The position numbers and the translations under genes are program-made. A stretch of 64,000 nucleotides of DNA from Bolinopsis microptera (lineage: Eukaryota > Ctenophora > Tentaculata > Lobata > Bolinopsidae): the NCBI RefSeq assembly GCF_026151205.1, contig NC_087076.1:13873675-13937674 (forward strand), read 5' to 3'. The notes beneath the pieces were generated by a model. It was given only the letters and a program-made list of their open reading frames with translations, searched no databases and was not told the DNA's origin. This document shows, in pieces, positions 10,555 to 23,400 of this stretch (the first letter of the stretch is position 1; every line of letters starts with the position of its first letter).

Positions 10555-10651
10555 AGCCACGGCGAGAAGGCTTTCCGCTTATCGTAGGAGATCTGAGATC
10601 ACATACAGGAATTTAGATGTTCTCTTCGAGATTCCTGCCCAATAAATCACA
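10555..10651. repeat. Direct repeat, copy 2
   Basis: The shorter partner of 9742-9871. It keeps both ends but has an internal deletion of about 30 bases. The pair looks like two insertions of one short non-coding element, or one element duplicated with its surroundings. Confidence 0.85.
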
Positions 10652-12457
10652 TACGGGATATTAAAAGTAGTAAAATTTTGCATGGTTTACAAATTATAAA
10701 CCTCGGCGGCATTTATTGCATTATCTTGTCAACTTTCGGCTAATCTTAAAGTCTTAAATCGTGCATTATAAAAAAGTATTGATCTCATAAAATTATAACG
10801 TGGTAGGCACCGGAGTTATTTTGATAAAAGACAAGACGTAATTCGCATCAGCAAAACTGAATACCTCTGATCATCTCTTGCGATTCGAAAAATGAGTTTT
10901 AAAAATTGGCTAAAATCTTTTTAACAAAGCCAGCAAGATAAGCATAATAATTAATATAATATAATTGAAAAAAATTTGCCGCACATTTTCCAAATATTCG
11001 CCGCACTTTTCACCAAATTTGCTGCATATTAACTTTAAGCAATTATTGGACAAATTTTGCCGCACTTATAATATACAAGAAACCCGTTAGTCGTATGCTT
11101 TGTTCGAGGAAATATTATAAAATCAGTCTTGTTTTAATTTCTCTTTCATTATCTAGCTCTGTACTGTAGAAAGCAACAATGCAGTGTCCTATTCCTATCC
11201 TTTTTCTACGACCCTGCTAAAAATCGCGAGGTTTCAACTCCAACTGCGAACTAAAATTGGTCACGTCAAGGGGATCATTTTTGGTCAATTTTCAGTGTTT
11301 TTTTTCGTTGCCGGGGAGATTTCGTCATATTTAAAATATAATATAGATAAAATTTAATGTTCCCCTCCCTACAAAATATACTTCCCATATAGACTACTCT
11401 GAAATGGGCCACTCTGTTTTGACATGTCAAAGCGGTTACCATTTGGCAAAAAACAAGCCAGATTCAGTAATGCACTGTCACGTGTCACCCCAACTCCGGT
11501 AATCCTCCATCAACTTAAAATCGTACCACTACAGTTTTGAATTTGAAGTGTTAAAATGCTTCTTTAAATACATGCACGTGCTTGATGGGCCAGAATAAGA
11601 CATTAAGCTCGCAAATTATTTTGGGAAGATGATTCTGAAATCGGATGGTACATCAGACTGTTAAGGAATAAACTTCTAAGTGTACCGGGAAAGGATTTTA
11701 TAATTACCCGAGACATTACACTGCTCAGGGATGCGGATAACATGTACTTTTTTAATTGATTCGAGAAGTGATATCCGTCGTTTACATCATGCTTCTAAGA
11801 AATAGCTAGAGTATTCCAATATTCAGTATTCCATGTCGCCCCATCAGATTTCTGAAGTAAATGTAACCACTAACCAAATGCTAATAACCTTAAGAAGTGG
11901 TCCTAGGATTGGTCGTTAGTATTCCTCGTGTTTGCTTGTAGTAATCAGATGTCCACTATACTGGCAATGTGTACTATACCGCATGAAATTTGAGCGCTTC
12001 GACAGAGACCCGCAAAAAATTTTAAAACTCAAACGGGACGAATCTGCTGGATCATCTTTCGTACTAGCAATTTTGTGGACTGAAGGTATGGATCTGCGCG
12101 CGCACGTACGTTCTTATCCACAAAAGTTGGATCATGACAGTAATCTCGATTAAGGTGTGGCCAAGCCCGCTTGATATCAGAGTTGGTTGAGTGCGCCAGA
12201 AAATAGCGGCAAGTTAAATGTATTTAACGAAAATTGCACAGTTTATCACTGACTTGACAGCTTAAACACATGACCAACAGACTACGTTAGTGCCAGTAAA
12301 CCCCTCTAAATCCACCTCTCTCGTCCAATGAGAGATAGGCACAGTAAACGAGCTATTTTATCTTTTAACCCAGCATTATTCGTCAGAGGATGTAAGCACA
12401 TAGTATAACATATCCGCTGTAGCCTATGCTATTTCCAATAACCCTCACCTGTTTCAG
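10652..12457. other. No gene recognised; probably intron or upstream DNA of the SH3 gene
   Basis: AT-rich and stop-dense. The SH3 gene enters at 12458 with an acceptor in mid-codon, so its earlier exons lie upstream. I could not find them here or elsewhere to the left, which implies a long intron or exons too diverged to recognise by eye. Confidence 0.45.
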
Positions 12458-14313
12458 AAGATCCTAGAACGAGAGGATTAGATCGGCCCGGTTACGAACG
12501 AAGCTTCTCTCACGGCTCCCATGGGAGTGTTCCGAATGAACGGAGTATTTCCTCTGATGACTACGCTACACAACAGTACCCTTACAACAGACGAGATGTT
12601 AGTACTTACTACATGCTTGCGATTTTTTGCTTGTTCTTATGGTTCTGACACTGTTCGTGCAAGATCGAGGGTAGCTATGTAACATAAAATGCTGAAAAAA
12701 ACAACCCTAACAGTTGAAATGCTCTTATTGAAGAAACTCTCAATCTCAATTGTTTTTCAGTCGCCCCAGCTAGCAGGAATCCAGCACCAAGGTTACCCTC
12801 CCCAGCAACAATACGCGCCCCAACAAGTTGCCCCTCACATGACCTCACAACGCAGCATCACGTCCCAAAATAGCATCGCCTCATCTCAAGGTCCCCCCTT
12901 ACAACCTCCTCTACCGTTCGTGGGGCAACAGTTCCACAGCGCCAAGAGATACGGTAGCAGGGGTAGTTTGGACGATAGTTCGTGTACTTCCTCCTCTCCC
13001 AGCTTGCAGTCCTACAAAACATCTAATTCGCGCAATCCCGAGTATGATGACGGATCTTCTCAACGCTCCACCAATGGTTAGTTGACTTGACACATCTTAC
13101 CAACCGTAAATAGACTTAACACATCATATTAGCACAAAAACTCTCAGTTTCTTCTCTTATTCACATTATGTCATCATGTTTACCCGCCCTCACATGCTTA
13201 GTCTCTCTCTCTCTCTCTCTCTGTTGCTTACTCACGTGGTATTATGAAATTAGTGTCATCCTCATTATAGCATTTATCTTTCTCAACTACTTTGTGTTCT
13301 TTGCTTCTTCTCTAAAAACACATTAAAGTGTAAAATGTATCGGTACCGATTGATCGTCCACTCATTGAAGCATTATCTTGTACTTTTTAAGTTGGGAAAT
13401 GCTACTCTTTCTCTTACAATACTTACATGCATATTAGCCTCTAACATGTATGTTAGCCTCTCACATGTATGTTAGCCTCTCACATGTATGTTAGCCTCTC
13501 AGAGCCAGCATGCTGCATGTGACACGGTTTTAACTGCAGGTCCCTTCTCAGACTCCGGCCTAGGAACCTGGGCACAGTCCGACGCTCCTCCCAACATATC
13601 TGACAAGATCTCGCAACCTATGTCTGAGCTGGACAACATTGACTCAGGTTAGGAATTTTTCAGAGACCTCTCCAGTCTCTGAGATTGAGCTTTATTTATT
13701 TTCAGTGCGTGGGTTCAAATCTTCAAATTATACTGCTTACAGTTAATTGAATGGCTGCAAGGGGTTCAACTTATGATGTGTTTCCGCTCTGCAACTGGTC
13801 CAAAACATTTCTTGTTCTGATTTGAAGTTTCTTAATTCGACATTTTTCAGGAACAGATTCTGGCTATATACCTCCCAACTTCATCAAGAAAGTTCAGAGC
13901 ATTTACCGGTAAGTAATTTAATTAAAGCTCTATTATTCGCAGCAGTTGGGTTTAAATTTAATACGAAAGCTTTTAATAAACTGATAACTAAAGGTTATCA
14001 GTTTATTATTGATACTTTTCCTATTGTTGATGTTTTATTGTTATTGATATTTTCTCGTTGTTGTATTTTCCCACTGTTGATATTATGTTCTCGCTGTTGT
14101 ATTTTCTCGTTGTTGATATTTCCGCATCATAATATTTCACTCTAACCGCCTCCCCACAGGTACAACAAAACAAGTGACGACGAGCTAACTCTACCTGTAG
14201 GAGCCACTGTCTACGTGCTACAAGAGCACAGCGACGGTTGGAGTGAGGGTTTCTACAACGGCCAATACGGTTACTTCCCGGCCAATTTCACCACCATGCT
14301 GGTTGATAAGTAA
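12458..14313 (+). CDS. C-terminal five exons of an SH3-domain adaptor, Abl-interactor (Abi)-like
   Basis: Exons 12458-12597, 12761-13076, 13540-13647, 13851-13908 and 14160-14313 have GT-AG borders and consistent phases. They join to about 258 residues ending in TAA; the 5' part of the gene is missing. The first 180 residues are Ser/Gln/Pro-rich and disordered (PPQQQYAPQQ; several RSxS motifs that could be phosphorylated). The last 65 form an SH3 domain: IYRYNKTSDDELTLPVG, then SDGW, then YGYFPANF in place of the ALYDY / DDEL / GWW / G.FP.NY signature. The second Trp of the usual WW pair is Ser (DGWSEG). The run into the domain (YIPPNFIKKVQ) resembles Abi proteins (P.NYIEKV.AIYDY), which organise the WAVE actin-regulatory complex. 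SH3 is sure; Abi is an inference. Confidence 0.8.
13200..13221. repeat. (CT)n microsatellite in an SH3-gene intron
   Basis: A short perfect CT run inside the intron between the second and third listed exons, with no coding consequence. Confidence 0.9.
13433..13501. repeat. 19-bp tandem repeat in an SH3-gene intron
   Basis: The unit atgttagcctctcacatgt occurs about 3.5 times just before the acceptor at 13539. It is intronic. Confidence 0.9.
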
Positions 14314-14514
14314 CGTATTTAGGATAACCAACCTTTTGAGAGCTATCTGATTTTCTTGTGATGTGGAGAATGTTATGAATTGGCGGGTGTGGACCGCCCG
14401 AAGTGGAAGAGAGAAAGAGCTGGAAATATATATCAAATTACGACCTCAAAATGGTTTAGCTGAGCGATGAAAAGGTTTGAGGTACCTGGGTCGCTAGATT
14501 CGAGGCAAAGACTG

Positions 14515-14520
14515 AATAAA
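14515..14520 (+). terminator. Poly(A) signal candidate for the SH3 gene
   Basis: AATAAA lies about 200 bases after the stop codon, a plausible 3' UTR length for this gene. Confidence 0.55.
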
Positions 14521-16229
14521 AAGGTTGATATATTGTGTATGAATATTGGGAATTAAATGAATTTGATAAATTTACTTTTCGAGCATTGGTTTCCAAACTT
14601 TTACTTGTTTTTATTTTATTTCTATGTAAAATATTTGCCATCGCATGATGTTAACTAACTGACTAGTATAATTTATCATACGTTTTGTATCGAGATTGGA
14701 CACAATTTTAACGATAAGATGAATTCCATTCAAGGAATCGTCCATCCATCATAAAACAGACCACTTTTGTTGGCCTGAACTTATCACTGAACAATCTGCC
14801 TGAAATGTTATTGAATTTTGTCAAATGAGAACAATGGATTTGTTCGAACGAACACTGAGTGGTTTCAGCCCGATTTCACCAATTTTGTCTCACGATCGGG
14901 CTGGAATCCCTCTACTTTTTTTCCCTATTTGTTTGAGGATTTTTGTTTTATACATGGAGTGTTTGGAAAACAGCCAACTCTTGATAGTTGTAATTTGGCA
15001 GCCATTTTATGTTTAAATTTTAAGCACCGTATGGCTTTATTTAAAAATTATTTGTCACTGTGGCACGACTTCAGAGCTTTCAGGCGAAGTGATTCATTGT
15101 TTCAATTTATATTCTTTGTGATGAAAATTGATTGAATTGAGTTCAAACTTGAATCATTTATTTATCTGGTCAGAATTTCCATACATTTTTTCAACATCAC
15201 GTGTTTTGTTTACAGTCTCATATATTTGATCCTTCCTGTTGTGCTTTAATTTTATGAAATTCACATTTTCAAATTTCACATAGTGCCGTTCAAGTGCTCC
15301 CTGCTGGACATTATTTGAGATGGAAGTTGAAATTTTAAAACAAAAATGATATAAATACTAAACAAATTATTAAACCTAAAGGTGGTATGAGTTTGGGCAT
15401 TGCTGCACTGTGTTGATGACTAACGGCCGAAAGAGTGGGCTCCCATTGAAACTGAGCCTTAGTTTTTCCAGTCCTCCTTAATTCTTTAAAAAGACCTGTC
15501 TGAGATATGCATTCTTGAAAGTACTGTCATGACCTTTGTTCTAAAGATTGAACATTTTGTTAACTTATGTTGATTTATGAAACAACACTACTAGCATCCA
15601 AACTTATCATTTCTATGGAGCCGTTATATTCTGCCGATAAAGTCATCACCATGACATGTACGCAAGTTGCTCGGTTAAAATGCGGTCATTGACTGATAAA
15701 AGTGGTTAACCAAGAACAATGTGTGAGCTGCCGAATATATTTTCAATGTTTTATCAATGAGTTTTTACATAAACCTATACTGCTCTTTTTATTGTGTTCT
15801 CAATTTTAAATATATGGCCAATAGGCAATAATGTTATATTATAAAAGTGAAATCATATTCCTCGTTATCAGTATAGTTGAAAACTTTGCTGATAAAACGG
15901 CGTACAAATCATGAAGTGGCAAAAGTTTTGTCGATAATTTTATAACTACATTTATTCACATATTTTGACAATACAGCTACACTATACAGCAATAAATTCT
16001 AATTTATAGAGTGCTATCCACTGATTAGTGTCTATTTATGATTTAGCTACTCCGATAACTATGTTTGACAATTGTAACCTCGTGAAGCGAAGCTGAAAAG
16101 TCCATATTGCCCTGCGGCTGCCCAACCAGTCAACAGAGTATTTTTTATAGTAATATCAAACCGAGGTGTTTACCTAGCGTCCATTGGTCCCTTGATTTAC
16201 CGGTTCAACTAAAATCTGTCCACCAATTA
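14521..16229. other. Gene-free AT-rich region
   Basis: Open frames of 60-105 codons occur but show no domain, signal sequence or splice logic. I see nothing else to report here. Confidence 0.5.
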
Positions 16230-16568
16230 GTGAAGTCAATCCCGGAATTCCCGACCGGGAAATTTTCTCAATTCCCGGTTTTCGGGAATTTTAAATATTT
16301 GTGTTATACTTCATACTTATAGTTGCAAATTTTAGAATATTCGATAAATTGACTGCAAAATAATTTTAAAAATTAAATTAAAAGTTGGGTCATGGCATAG
16401 AATTATAGACGTGACTTTATTAAATTTACACGAAATTGGACCTAAAGATGAGCACTATTTGCTTTTGGGAATTCTGATTATTTTCCCGATTTTCGGGAAT
16501 CCCAGGATTTTTTGTCGGGATTCCGGCCGAATCCCGCGATTAAATATTTTGATCGGGATTGACTTCAC
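16230..16568. mobile_element. MITE-like element with 15-bp inverted ends and internal CCCGG-rich foldbacks
   Basis: The ends are perfect inverse complements: gtgaagtcaatcccg at 16230-16244 and cgggattgacttcac at 16554-16568. Just inside both ends are several short palindromic blocks built on 'cccg..ttcggg' and 'gggaatt/aattccc'. The interior is AT-rich with no ORF. I could not see a clear target-site duplication. Confidence 0.7.
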
Positions 16569-16599
16569 CACCGCCAATCTTTTACTGGACACATGAAAG

Positions 16600-17117
16600 T
16601 CAGACTGTTGGTTACTTATCACAGTGCTGGCAAGCACGACCGGTGCATTTATTGTGGGTATACTATGTACCCCCTTTACTATTATACCCCCTTTACTATT
16701 ACACCCCCTTTACTATTATACCCCCTTTGGTACACGTTACAAGCCTCTTTCGTGCACTCCGGCAGGAGTTTTTCAGGCATTAAGACTCATCGGAAGTCGT
16801 TCAGCAGATTTATTTTTAGTTCAAAACATTCTAATTTGATGTCAAAGATGACAGGAATAAAAAATAGTTATGTTGAGATTTTTAAGAAATTTGCATAAAA
16901 TACTCGCCAGCACTGTTATACGAAATTCGGTAAAAAACCCAAAATCGCCATATTCAGGTGCCTTAAAAACCATGTTAAAATTGAGTTAGAGATCTGACAT
17001 TTTTCAGGGCGTCTAGACGTTGACCGAATCGACTGCAAAAAAAGTTTCAGGTTTCAGGAGCATCGGGAAATGGGTTTTCTAGAACCCCTGTTTTACGATA
17101 GATTGTCGTGATATATA
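16600..17117. repeat. Segment A of the 16.6-20.4 kb palindromic complex
   Basis: An inverted copy lies at about 18455-18880. Shared blocks include 'aaacccaaaatcgccatatt', 'attcaggtgcc', 'ccatgttaaaattgagttag' and 'caggcattaagac'. Within it, at 16664-16735, 'actattatacccccttt' is repeated about four times. Both copies can be read as similar 100-residue frames (ending KMTGI.NSY.E.FKKFA), but this follows from sequence duplication and does not by itself show a protein. Confidence 0.85.
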
Positions 17118-17444
17118 TTTTACCAAAACCCATAATCATGGGTAGAGTGTACCGCTGCCAGTGTCTCTCTTTTCCAAACAAAAGGAAATGATATTAATTT
17201 GAGGAACAGTCCGCTAATGCAAATTGATACCGAGAATGAAATCGGTCGCTCGCTTTTTCAAATCAATAAGCTTTATTACAATTCGTGAGCCGTGATCGAA
17301 TGGAAAAAGCGAGCGACCGATTTCATTCTCGGTATCAATTTGCATTAGCGGACTGTTCCTCAAATTAATATCATTTCCTTTTGTTTGGAAAAGAGAGACA
17401 CTGGCAGCGGTACACTCTACCCATGATTATGGGTTTTGGTAAAA
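17118..17444. repeat. Giant hairpin H1: apparently perfect 142-bp arms, 43-base loop
   Basis: Arm 17118-17259 and arm 17303-17444 are equal in length and, by base-by-base reading of long stretches, appear identical in inverse orientation. Lack of decay implies recent formation or active homogenisation. The arm contains 'gataccgagaatgaaatcgg' and 'tcggtcgctcgct', also found in H2 and in a decayed single copy at 31290-31400. Confidence 0.93.
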
Positions 17445-19923
17445 TATCATCTCTTTTTGATTATAATGTCAGGATAATTTACACAGCTAGTCGAAACTTC
17501 ATTAACAAGGAGGTAATTTCGACGATTTCGAAATTCTGCCTTTGAAAACGTTTCCTTGTGTTTAGTTAGGTATATCTGTCGATAACCGACTGAATATGGC
17601 ACTTTTTACTCATTCAAGTTGGCATTAAATTCATATATAATGCCATTTAAATATCGTGGAAAGCAGAATATATTCGAAATCACGAATGAGCAAAATTCTC
17701 ACCTTTCGCACGTGCAAACTTTGAGCGGACGTTACGTGCGCATACAATATTGAATCACCGTAAATTTTTGCGTAGTGGTATTTAATATATAGTTTGATAA
17801 GCATGCAAAGTTTCAGAAGATTTCAAAAAGAACTTGGATCACAACGGGACTCCAAAGTTGATAAAAATCGTGAAAATCAAAATTTTTAGTGATTTTAGCT
17901 ATTTTAAATCAATTTGGGCGTGTCCCCACGTGTGCAACTTTTCGATTTTTAACTTTAAAACTAGCCTATAACACAATTTACACCTTTAAGAAGCAAAATT
18001 GAGCTCCACAACCCAAGGGATAGCCCAACACCAGAGAATACTAATTCACAACTTTTGTGTTTTTATAAAATTATTCTTCAAAAAAGCACTAACTTCAATA
18101 GCAAATATCTTTATGAAGGAGTAAGGTAGGAAACTTTTCCGGTAGATTTTTAGAATGCTTGAACAATTATCTAAGGTGAAAATGTCCTCAGATTTTGAAT
18201 AAAATTACTCTTTAATGGTGTAAAATCGATTTGAAAAGTTGTTGTTTTGTCAAAAATCAAGTTTAAAAAACACTTAAATTGATGACGTCATCAAGTGATG
18301 ATGATGATGATAAATTATTTTTCAATATAAAGTAAACTAAAGTATAAACGATTATCTTTAAAACCTGTGGTTCGAAATGACTGTATCTTTTATACTTTTG
18401 AATCTACGGACACTTAAATGTAGGCTACAATTGACTGCAAAAAGCGTCTATATATATCTTCACGACAATCTGTTGTAAAACAGGGGTTCCAGAAAACACA
18501 CTTCCCGATACTCCTGAAACATGAAATTTTTTTTACTGTCGACTTGGACAAGGTCTAGACGCCCTGCAAAGTTTCAGATCTCTAACTCAATTTTAACATG
18601 GTTTTTAAGGCACCTGAATATGGCGATTTTGGGTTTTTTACCTAATTTCGTATAACATGCTGGCGCGTATTTTGCGCAAATTTCTTAAAAACCTCCATAT
18701 AACTATTTCTTATTCCTGTCATCTTTAACATTGAATCAGAATGTTTTGAACTTAAATGTACCTGCTGAATTACTTTCGAAAAAGTCTTAATGCCTGGAAA
18801 ACAATAAAGGGGATATAATAGTATAGGGGGTAAATAGTATTGTGAATATAAGGGCGACGGTAATGCTTGCCAGCATTGTGATATACATATATATTCAGGG
18901 ATAGACGCTTTGCCAGTCAATTGTAGCCTGTATTCAAGTGTCCATAGATTCAAAAGTATAAAAGATACAGCCATTTCCGACCACATGTCTTGCGAATAAT
19001 TGTTTACACTTTAGTTTACATTGAATAACAAAATTATTTGACGTCATAAACACCCCTTAATGACGTCATCAAGTTAACCGTTTTTAAAACTTGATTTTTG
19101 ACAAAGTAATAACTTTTAAAATTAATTTTAAACCATTAAGGAGTAATTTTATTCAAAATCTTAGGAGATTTTTACCTTAGATAATTGTTCAAGCATTCTG
19201 AAAATCTACCGGAAAGTTGTTCTAGCTTGCTCCTTCATAAAAATATTCGTCATTGAAGTTTGTGCTTTTTTGAAGAATTATTTTATAAAAACGTCAATTT
19301 TGCGATTTAGTATTCTCTGGTGTTGGGCCATGCCTTGGGTTGTGGAGCTCAGTTCTGCTTCCTATAGGTATAAATTGTGCATTAGGCTAGTTTTAAAGTT
19401 GAAAATCGAAAAGTTGCACACGTGGAGACACGCCCAAATTGATAGAAAATTGCTAAAATCACTGAAAATTGCTGTTTTCGTCATTTTCTGTCAACTTTAG
19501 AGTGCCGTTGTGATTACAGTTCTTCTTGAAATACTTTGAAACTTTGCATGCTTATCAAGCTATATATAAAACAATTACATGCAAAAATTTACGGCGATTC
19601 AATATTGGATGCGCACGCAACGTCCGCTCAAAGTTTGCACGTGCGAAAGGTGAGAATTTTGCTCATTCGTGATTTCCAACAAATTCTGCTTTGCCACGAC
19701 AGTTTAATGTCATTATATATGAATTTAATGCCAACTTAAATGAGTATTAAGTGGCATATTCAGTCAGTGATCGACCGATATGCTTCCCTAAACACAAGGA
19801 AATGTTTTTAAAGGAAAAATTTCGAAATCGTTGAAACTTCCTCCTTATTAATGAAGATATCAGTTTATATTTCGACTTTATAAAGTTTAAGTACCCTGAC
19901 ATCATAATCAAAAAGAGATGATA

Positions 19924-20437
19924 TTTTAGCAAAACCCATATTTATGGGTAGAGTGGACCGTTGCCAGTGTCTCTCTTTCCCAAACAAAAGGAAATGATAT
20001 TAATTTGATTGACCGTTCTCAAATGCAAAATGATACCGAGAATGAAATCGGTCGCTCGCTTTTCCCATTCATTTACAATTGTAATAGATTAAGAAGAACT
20101 ACCCAAAGGCAGCTGTACTCGGCAATGAAGATTCAATAAACTTCAGCTTGTTCAATAAGTAATAACTACCACCCTTGTCCCTTATCCCGAAATACTAGGT
20201 ATCGACCCGAACGCAACCCAAAGAGATTTTTACAGCATCTGATTGATGTAATCAATCGAAACTTATTTATACAATTCGTAAGCCGTGAATGAATGGGAAA
20301 AGCGAGCGACCGATTTCATTCTCGGTATCATTTTGCATTTGAGAACGGTCAATCAAATTAATATCATTTCCTTTTGTTTGGGAAAGAGAGACACTGGCAA
20401 CGGTCCACTCTACCCATAAATATGGGTTTTGGTAAAA
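19924..20437. repeat. Giant hairpin H2: 147-bp arms, 220-base loop
   Basis: Arms 19924-20070 and 20291-20437 are equal in length and almost perfectly inverse. They are homologous to H1, and the loop end 'acaattcgtaagccgtga' is also shared with the H1 loop. The extra loop DNA (20075-20270) is unique in this window and may be an insertion. Confidence 0.92.
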
Positions 20438-23400
20438 TACTATAACTCTGATAACCGTTTCGTGTATTGCTTGAGGATCTAGGCCAAGAAAGATAAGGGA
20501 CTACTGATAAGGGTCTTCTACAGTTAAAGTGTATACGGTAAGAAATATTTGCTTAACAAGGGGATCATTAACATCCATTCATATGAAAGTGAACCATTCA
20601 TTTCCATTCTCTGCCACACACATGTATTGGCGGAGGTTTGTATTACTTTTGGTTCCACCTCCGTCCTCCAGTATTCAATAGTTCGTACGACAGCCAACAA
20701 CATATAAATTTAAAATAATATGACTATGACTTCACCCGCACGCCACCCAGTATAGCCATGTAGAGCACTTGTTTAAAATGTTAAAGTGCTACCGACACAC
20801 GCTGTTCCCTGTATGGACGAAGAATTCTCAAGTTCACCTCCCCTTCAACTTTTGTACGAACTCTCACTCTCCTCTCCGGGCTCCCTTCTTCTCTCCTAAA
20901 CGTTTCCCAGTAACTAAAAAGGAACGTGACGACGGAATACGCATACTTTGGGTGAGGTTGGTAACACGTTATGTCTACTAGGTTTAATGTTAAAATATTT
21001 GCTGTGTTTATAATTGCAACTTTTAGTTTTTATATCAATAGGCTCGTGTAAGTGTAACCGTCGTCTGTTGTGTTGAGAGCTGTTGAATTGTCTTTTATTT
21101 ATCTGATAGACATTTGATGGTGCGTGTACGTGATGCACTTTAAGTGTTTTATTTTCAAATTCGATTGTCATTTCTGTGCAGGGAATGTGCTATAGATTGT
21201 GGACCAGTGTGCAGTGTAGAGCAGTGTTTTGATTTCTGCTCTGTTTGGTATGGCATTGGCACAGTTTATCGGGTCGTGAACTAGTGCTAAGTGCAGTTTT
21301 ATTGGAAATATATATGCAATTGATTTATATAGGGCTATGTTAATTGGACCGTGTTCAATATTTATATACTCCATAGTCCATATACACAGTACAGTGTACC
21401 ACTACCATGTACAGCGTAAACGGTACACGGTACACTGTGTACACTGTACACGGTACACTGTTTTGATTGTCCTACGTCAGAACCCTCTTACTCTAACTCA
21501 TATGAATTCTAAGTCTTTGTATTTTGATGAATGCACATTGAACAATGTTTTAATTCATGTGCATTATGCAGCGTGGGGTATTGCATTGTGGACCAGTGAA
21601 TGAGTGTTTTGATTTCTAAGCTAGGTTCGGATTTTTTGGATTTTGGGCTAGATAGTAGGTATTTTGTTTGATTTTCCTGTCAAGTTCATTGTTTGATTTC
21701 TGTGCAATATTGGGCAACGAATGGGATTGTGGAAAAATGCACTGTTTTGATTTCCGTGCAATATTGGGCAACGAATGAGATTGTGGATCAATGCAGTGTT
21801 TTGATTGCTGTGCAATATTGGGCAACGAATGGGATCGTGGAACCAATGCAGTGTTTTGATTCCTGTACTGGGCGTGGTATATACTGACGTGTATACTGTA
21901 TAAGAGACAGTGAATATTTTGTACGGTTGCGTTTTGTTAAAGACCCACAAGAACATAACATAACAGGTGTTTTATGACAACTAATAAGTCCTGATAACAA
22001 AAACATCACTCAGTATTCAGTGCTTCGTGATTGTTAGATTGTAGCAATAGAAAGCACCAGTCGATTAATTCTTAATTGCACATTTCTTTGTTCCACGGCG
22101 GCTTACTTGTTAAATACTTGTTATGGCCGCGTCAGAATGCTTATCATTCCCCCGGCCCGGCCTCTGATCGCCGACTTGCACGTTTTCATTGCCAGTTCAA
22201 CGGCCTTCCCAGCTCTGCCAATTCATCACTTCGGAGCATTTACCGCGGTAGTTTTTTTTGCCAACAAAGTGATCTGAAAAGCTTTTTAAAACCTCACAAT
22301 CACATCGCAGCGTTCCCAGAGTTCGCAGCATGGTACTGGAATGTCAAAATGTGTTGCTACAATCGGTTTGATAGTTTTTGGAGCTTCTGAATGTAGAACT
22401 CAGAATCCCTGTCCCCTATAACCCTCGTGTCTTTGTGCTTAGCTCATCATCCAATATGTACATTATTTAAGTATTGTGGGACCGGGTATAAGATTAGTGG
22501 GCCGAAATGGTTATCCTGATTTTCTAGCTCACTCTCGGCCATTTTCCTTTGCTCCTTCTCTCCCATTTCTTCAGTACGTTTCATTAGCTTCTATAATTTA
22601 AAGAGCAATAGAATAGATGAAAGTCATTGTAATCAAACAACAGTAACTTGCTTGATTGAATTTAAGATTGGAAACCTCATCCACCGCCATGGTACCACGC
22701 AAGAACCCCATGTAACATGGACATATAAAGTTAAACCCCCAATCTGATCTGTAAATTCTCGTACCCACATGCCCTGCTACACAGAATGATTTACTACGGT
22801 CCGCATTGTGTTTGATACTCTCTCTCTCTCTCCCTCCAGGTCTTATAGTCGGGGTTTGTAAGAAGGTATAATGACTGGGCTGTGTGAGATGCAGTGTGAT
22901 CCAGTGACCGGTACAATTACCCGACCAGTCATTGTTTTGATAATTCAAGTCAGGGTAACCGCTCTATTCGGTTATCTCACTTCCATTCTGTCCTCTTAGT
23001 GTTTGTGTTCACTGTCACGTAGGTAGGTATGTGTATTTTATATCTTCACAGAGTATTGAGGTTTAAGAATGTTCCGTCGAAAGTACCCACCGTAGAAGTG
23101 GCTTGCTTATTAGGTGTTTCCGGTGTTATGGGCGTGGCCCTCTCTTGCACCATTCAGCCCTCGCTTGCTCTCCAATAGTTAAAATGTGTTCATATAATTT
23201 CTGATAATACACCTCACAACCGAACTAATTGCTATGAGTGTCCACTTTGAAACGTTTCTATGTGCCCCACTGTAACATTTGTACCAATTTAGAAATTTCT
23301 ACTTTGTTCTATAGGAATTTGTTCTTGTTTCCATCGCTATGACAGCACATGATAATCTAATAATACTGTGACCAGGTTCATCAGGACTCATTTTCACACT

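Larger units (their letters stand above)
17118..20437. mobile_element. Composite 3.3-kb foldback structure H1-B-A'-B'-H2
   Basis: Hairpin H1 (17118-17444) is followed by segment B (about 17455-18455), an inverted copy of segment A (about 18455-18880), an inverted copy of B (about 18895-19915), and hairpin H2 (19924-20437). B and B' are diverged by perhaps 15-20 per cent, whereas the H1 arms are identical to each other and the H2 arms nearly so. One history that fits is insertion of an inverted element copy at the A/B junction of another, with hairpin-type termini. No transposase ORF is present, so this would be non-autonomous. Confidence 0.75.

Noticed and set aside
14818-15135. 105-codon open frame downstream of the SH3 gene
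   Set aside because: No recognisable features, and it overlaps another equally unconvincing frame.
16593-16898. 101-codon frame and its inverted relative at 18642-18986
   Set aside because: Similarity between the two comes from the inverted duplication A/A'. There is no start context, domain or selection signal visible.
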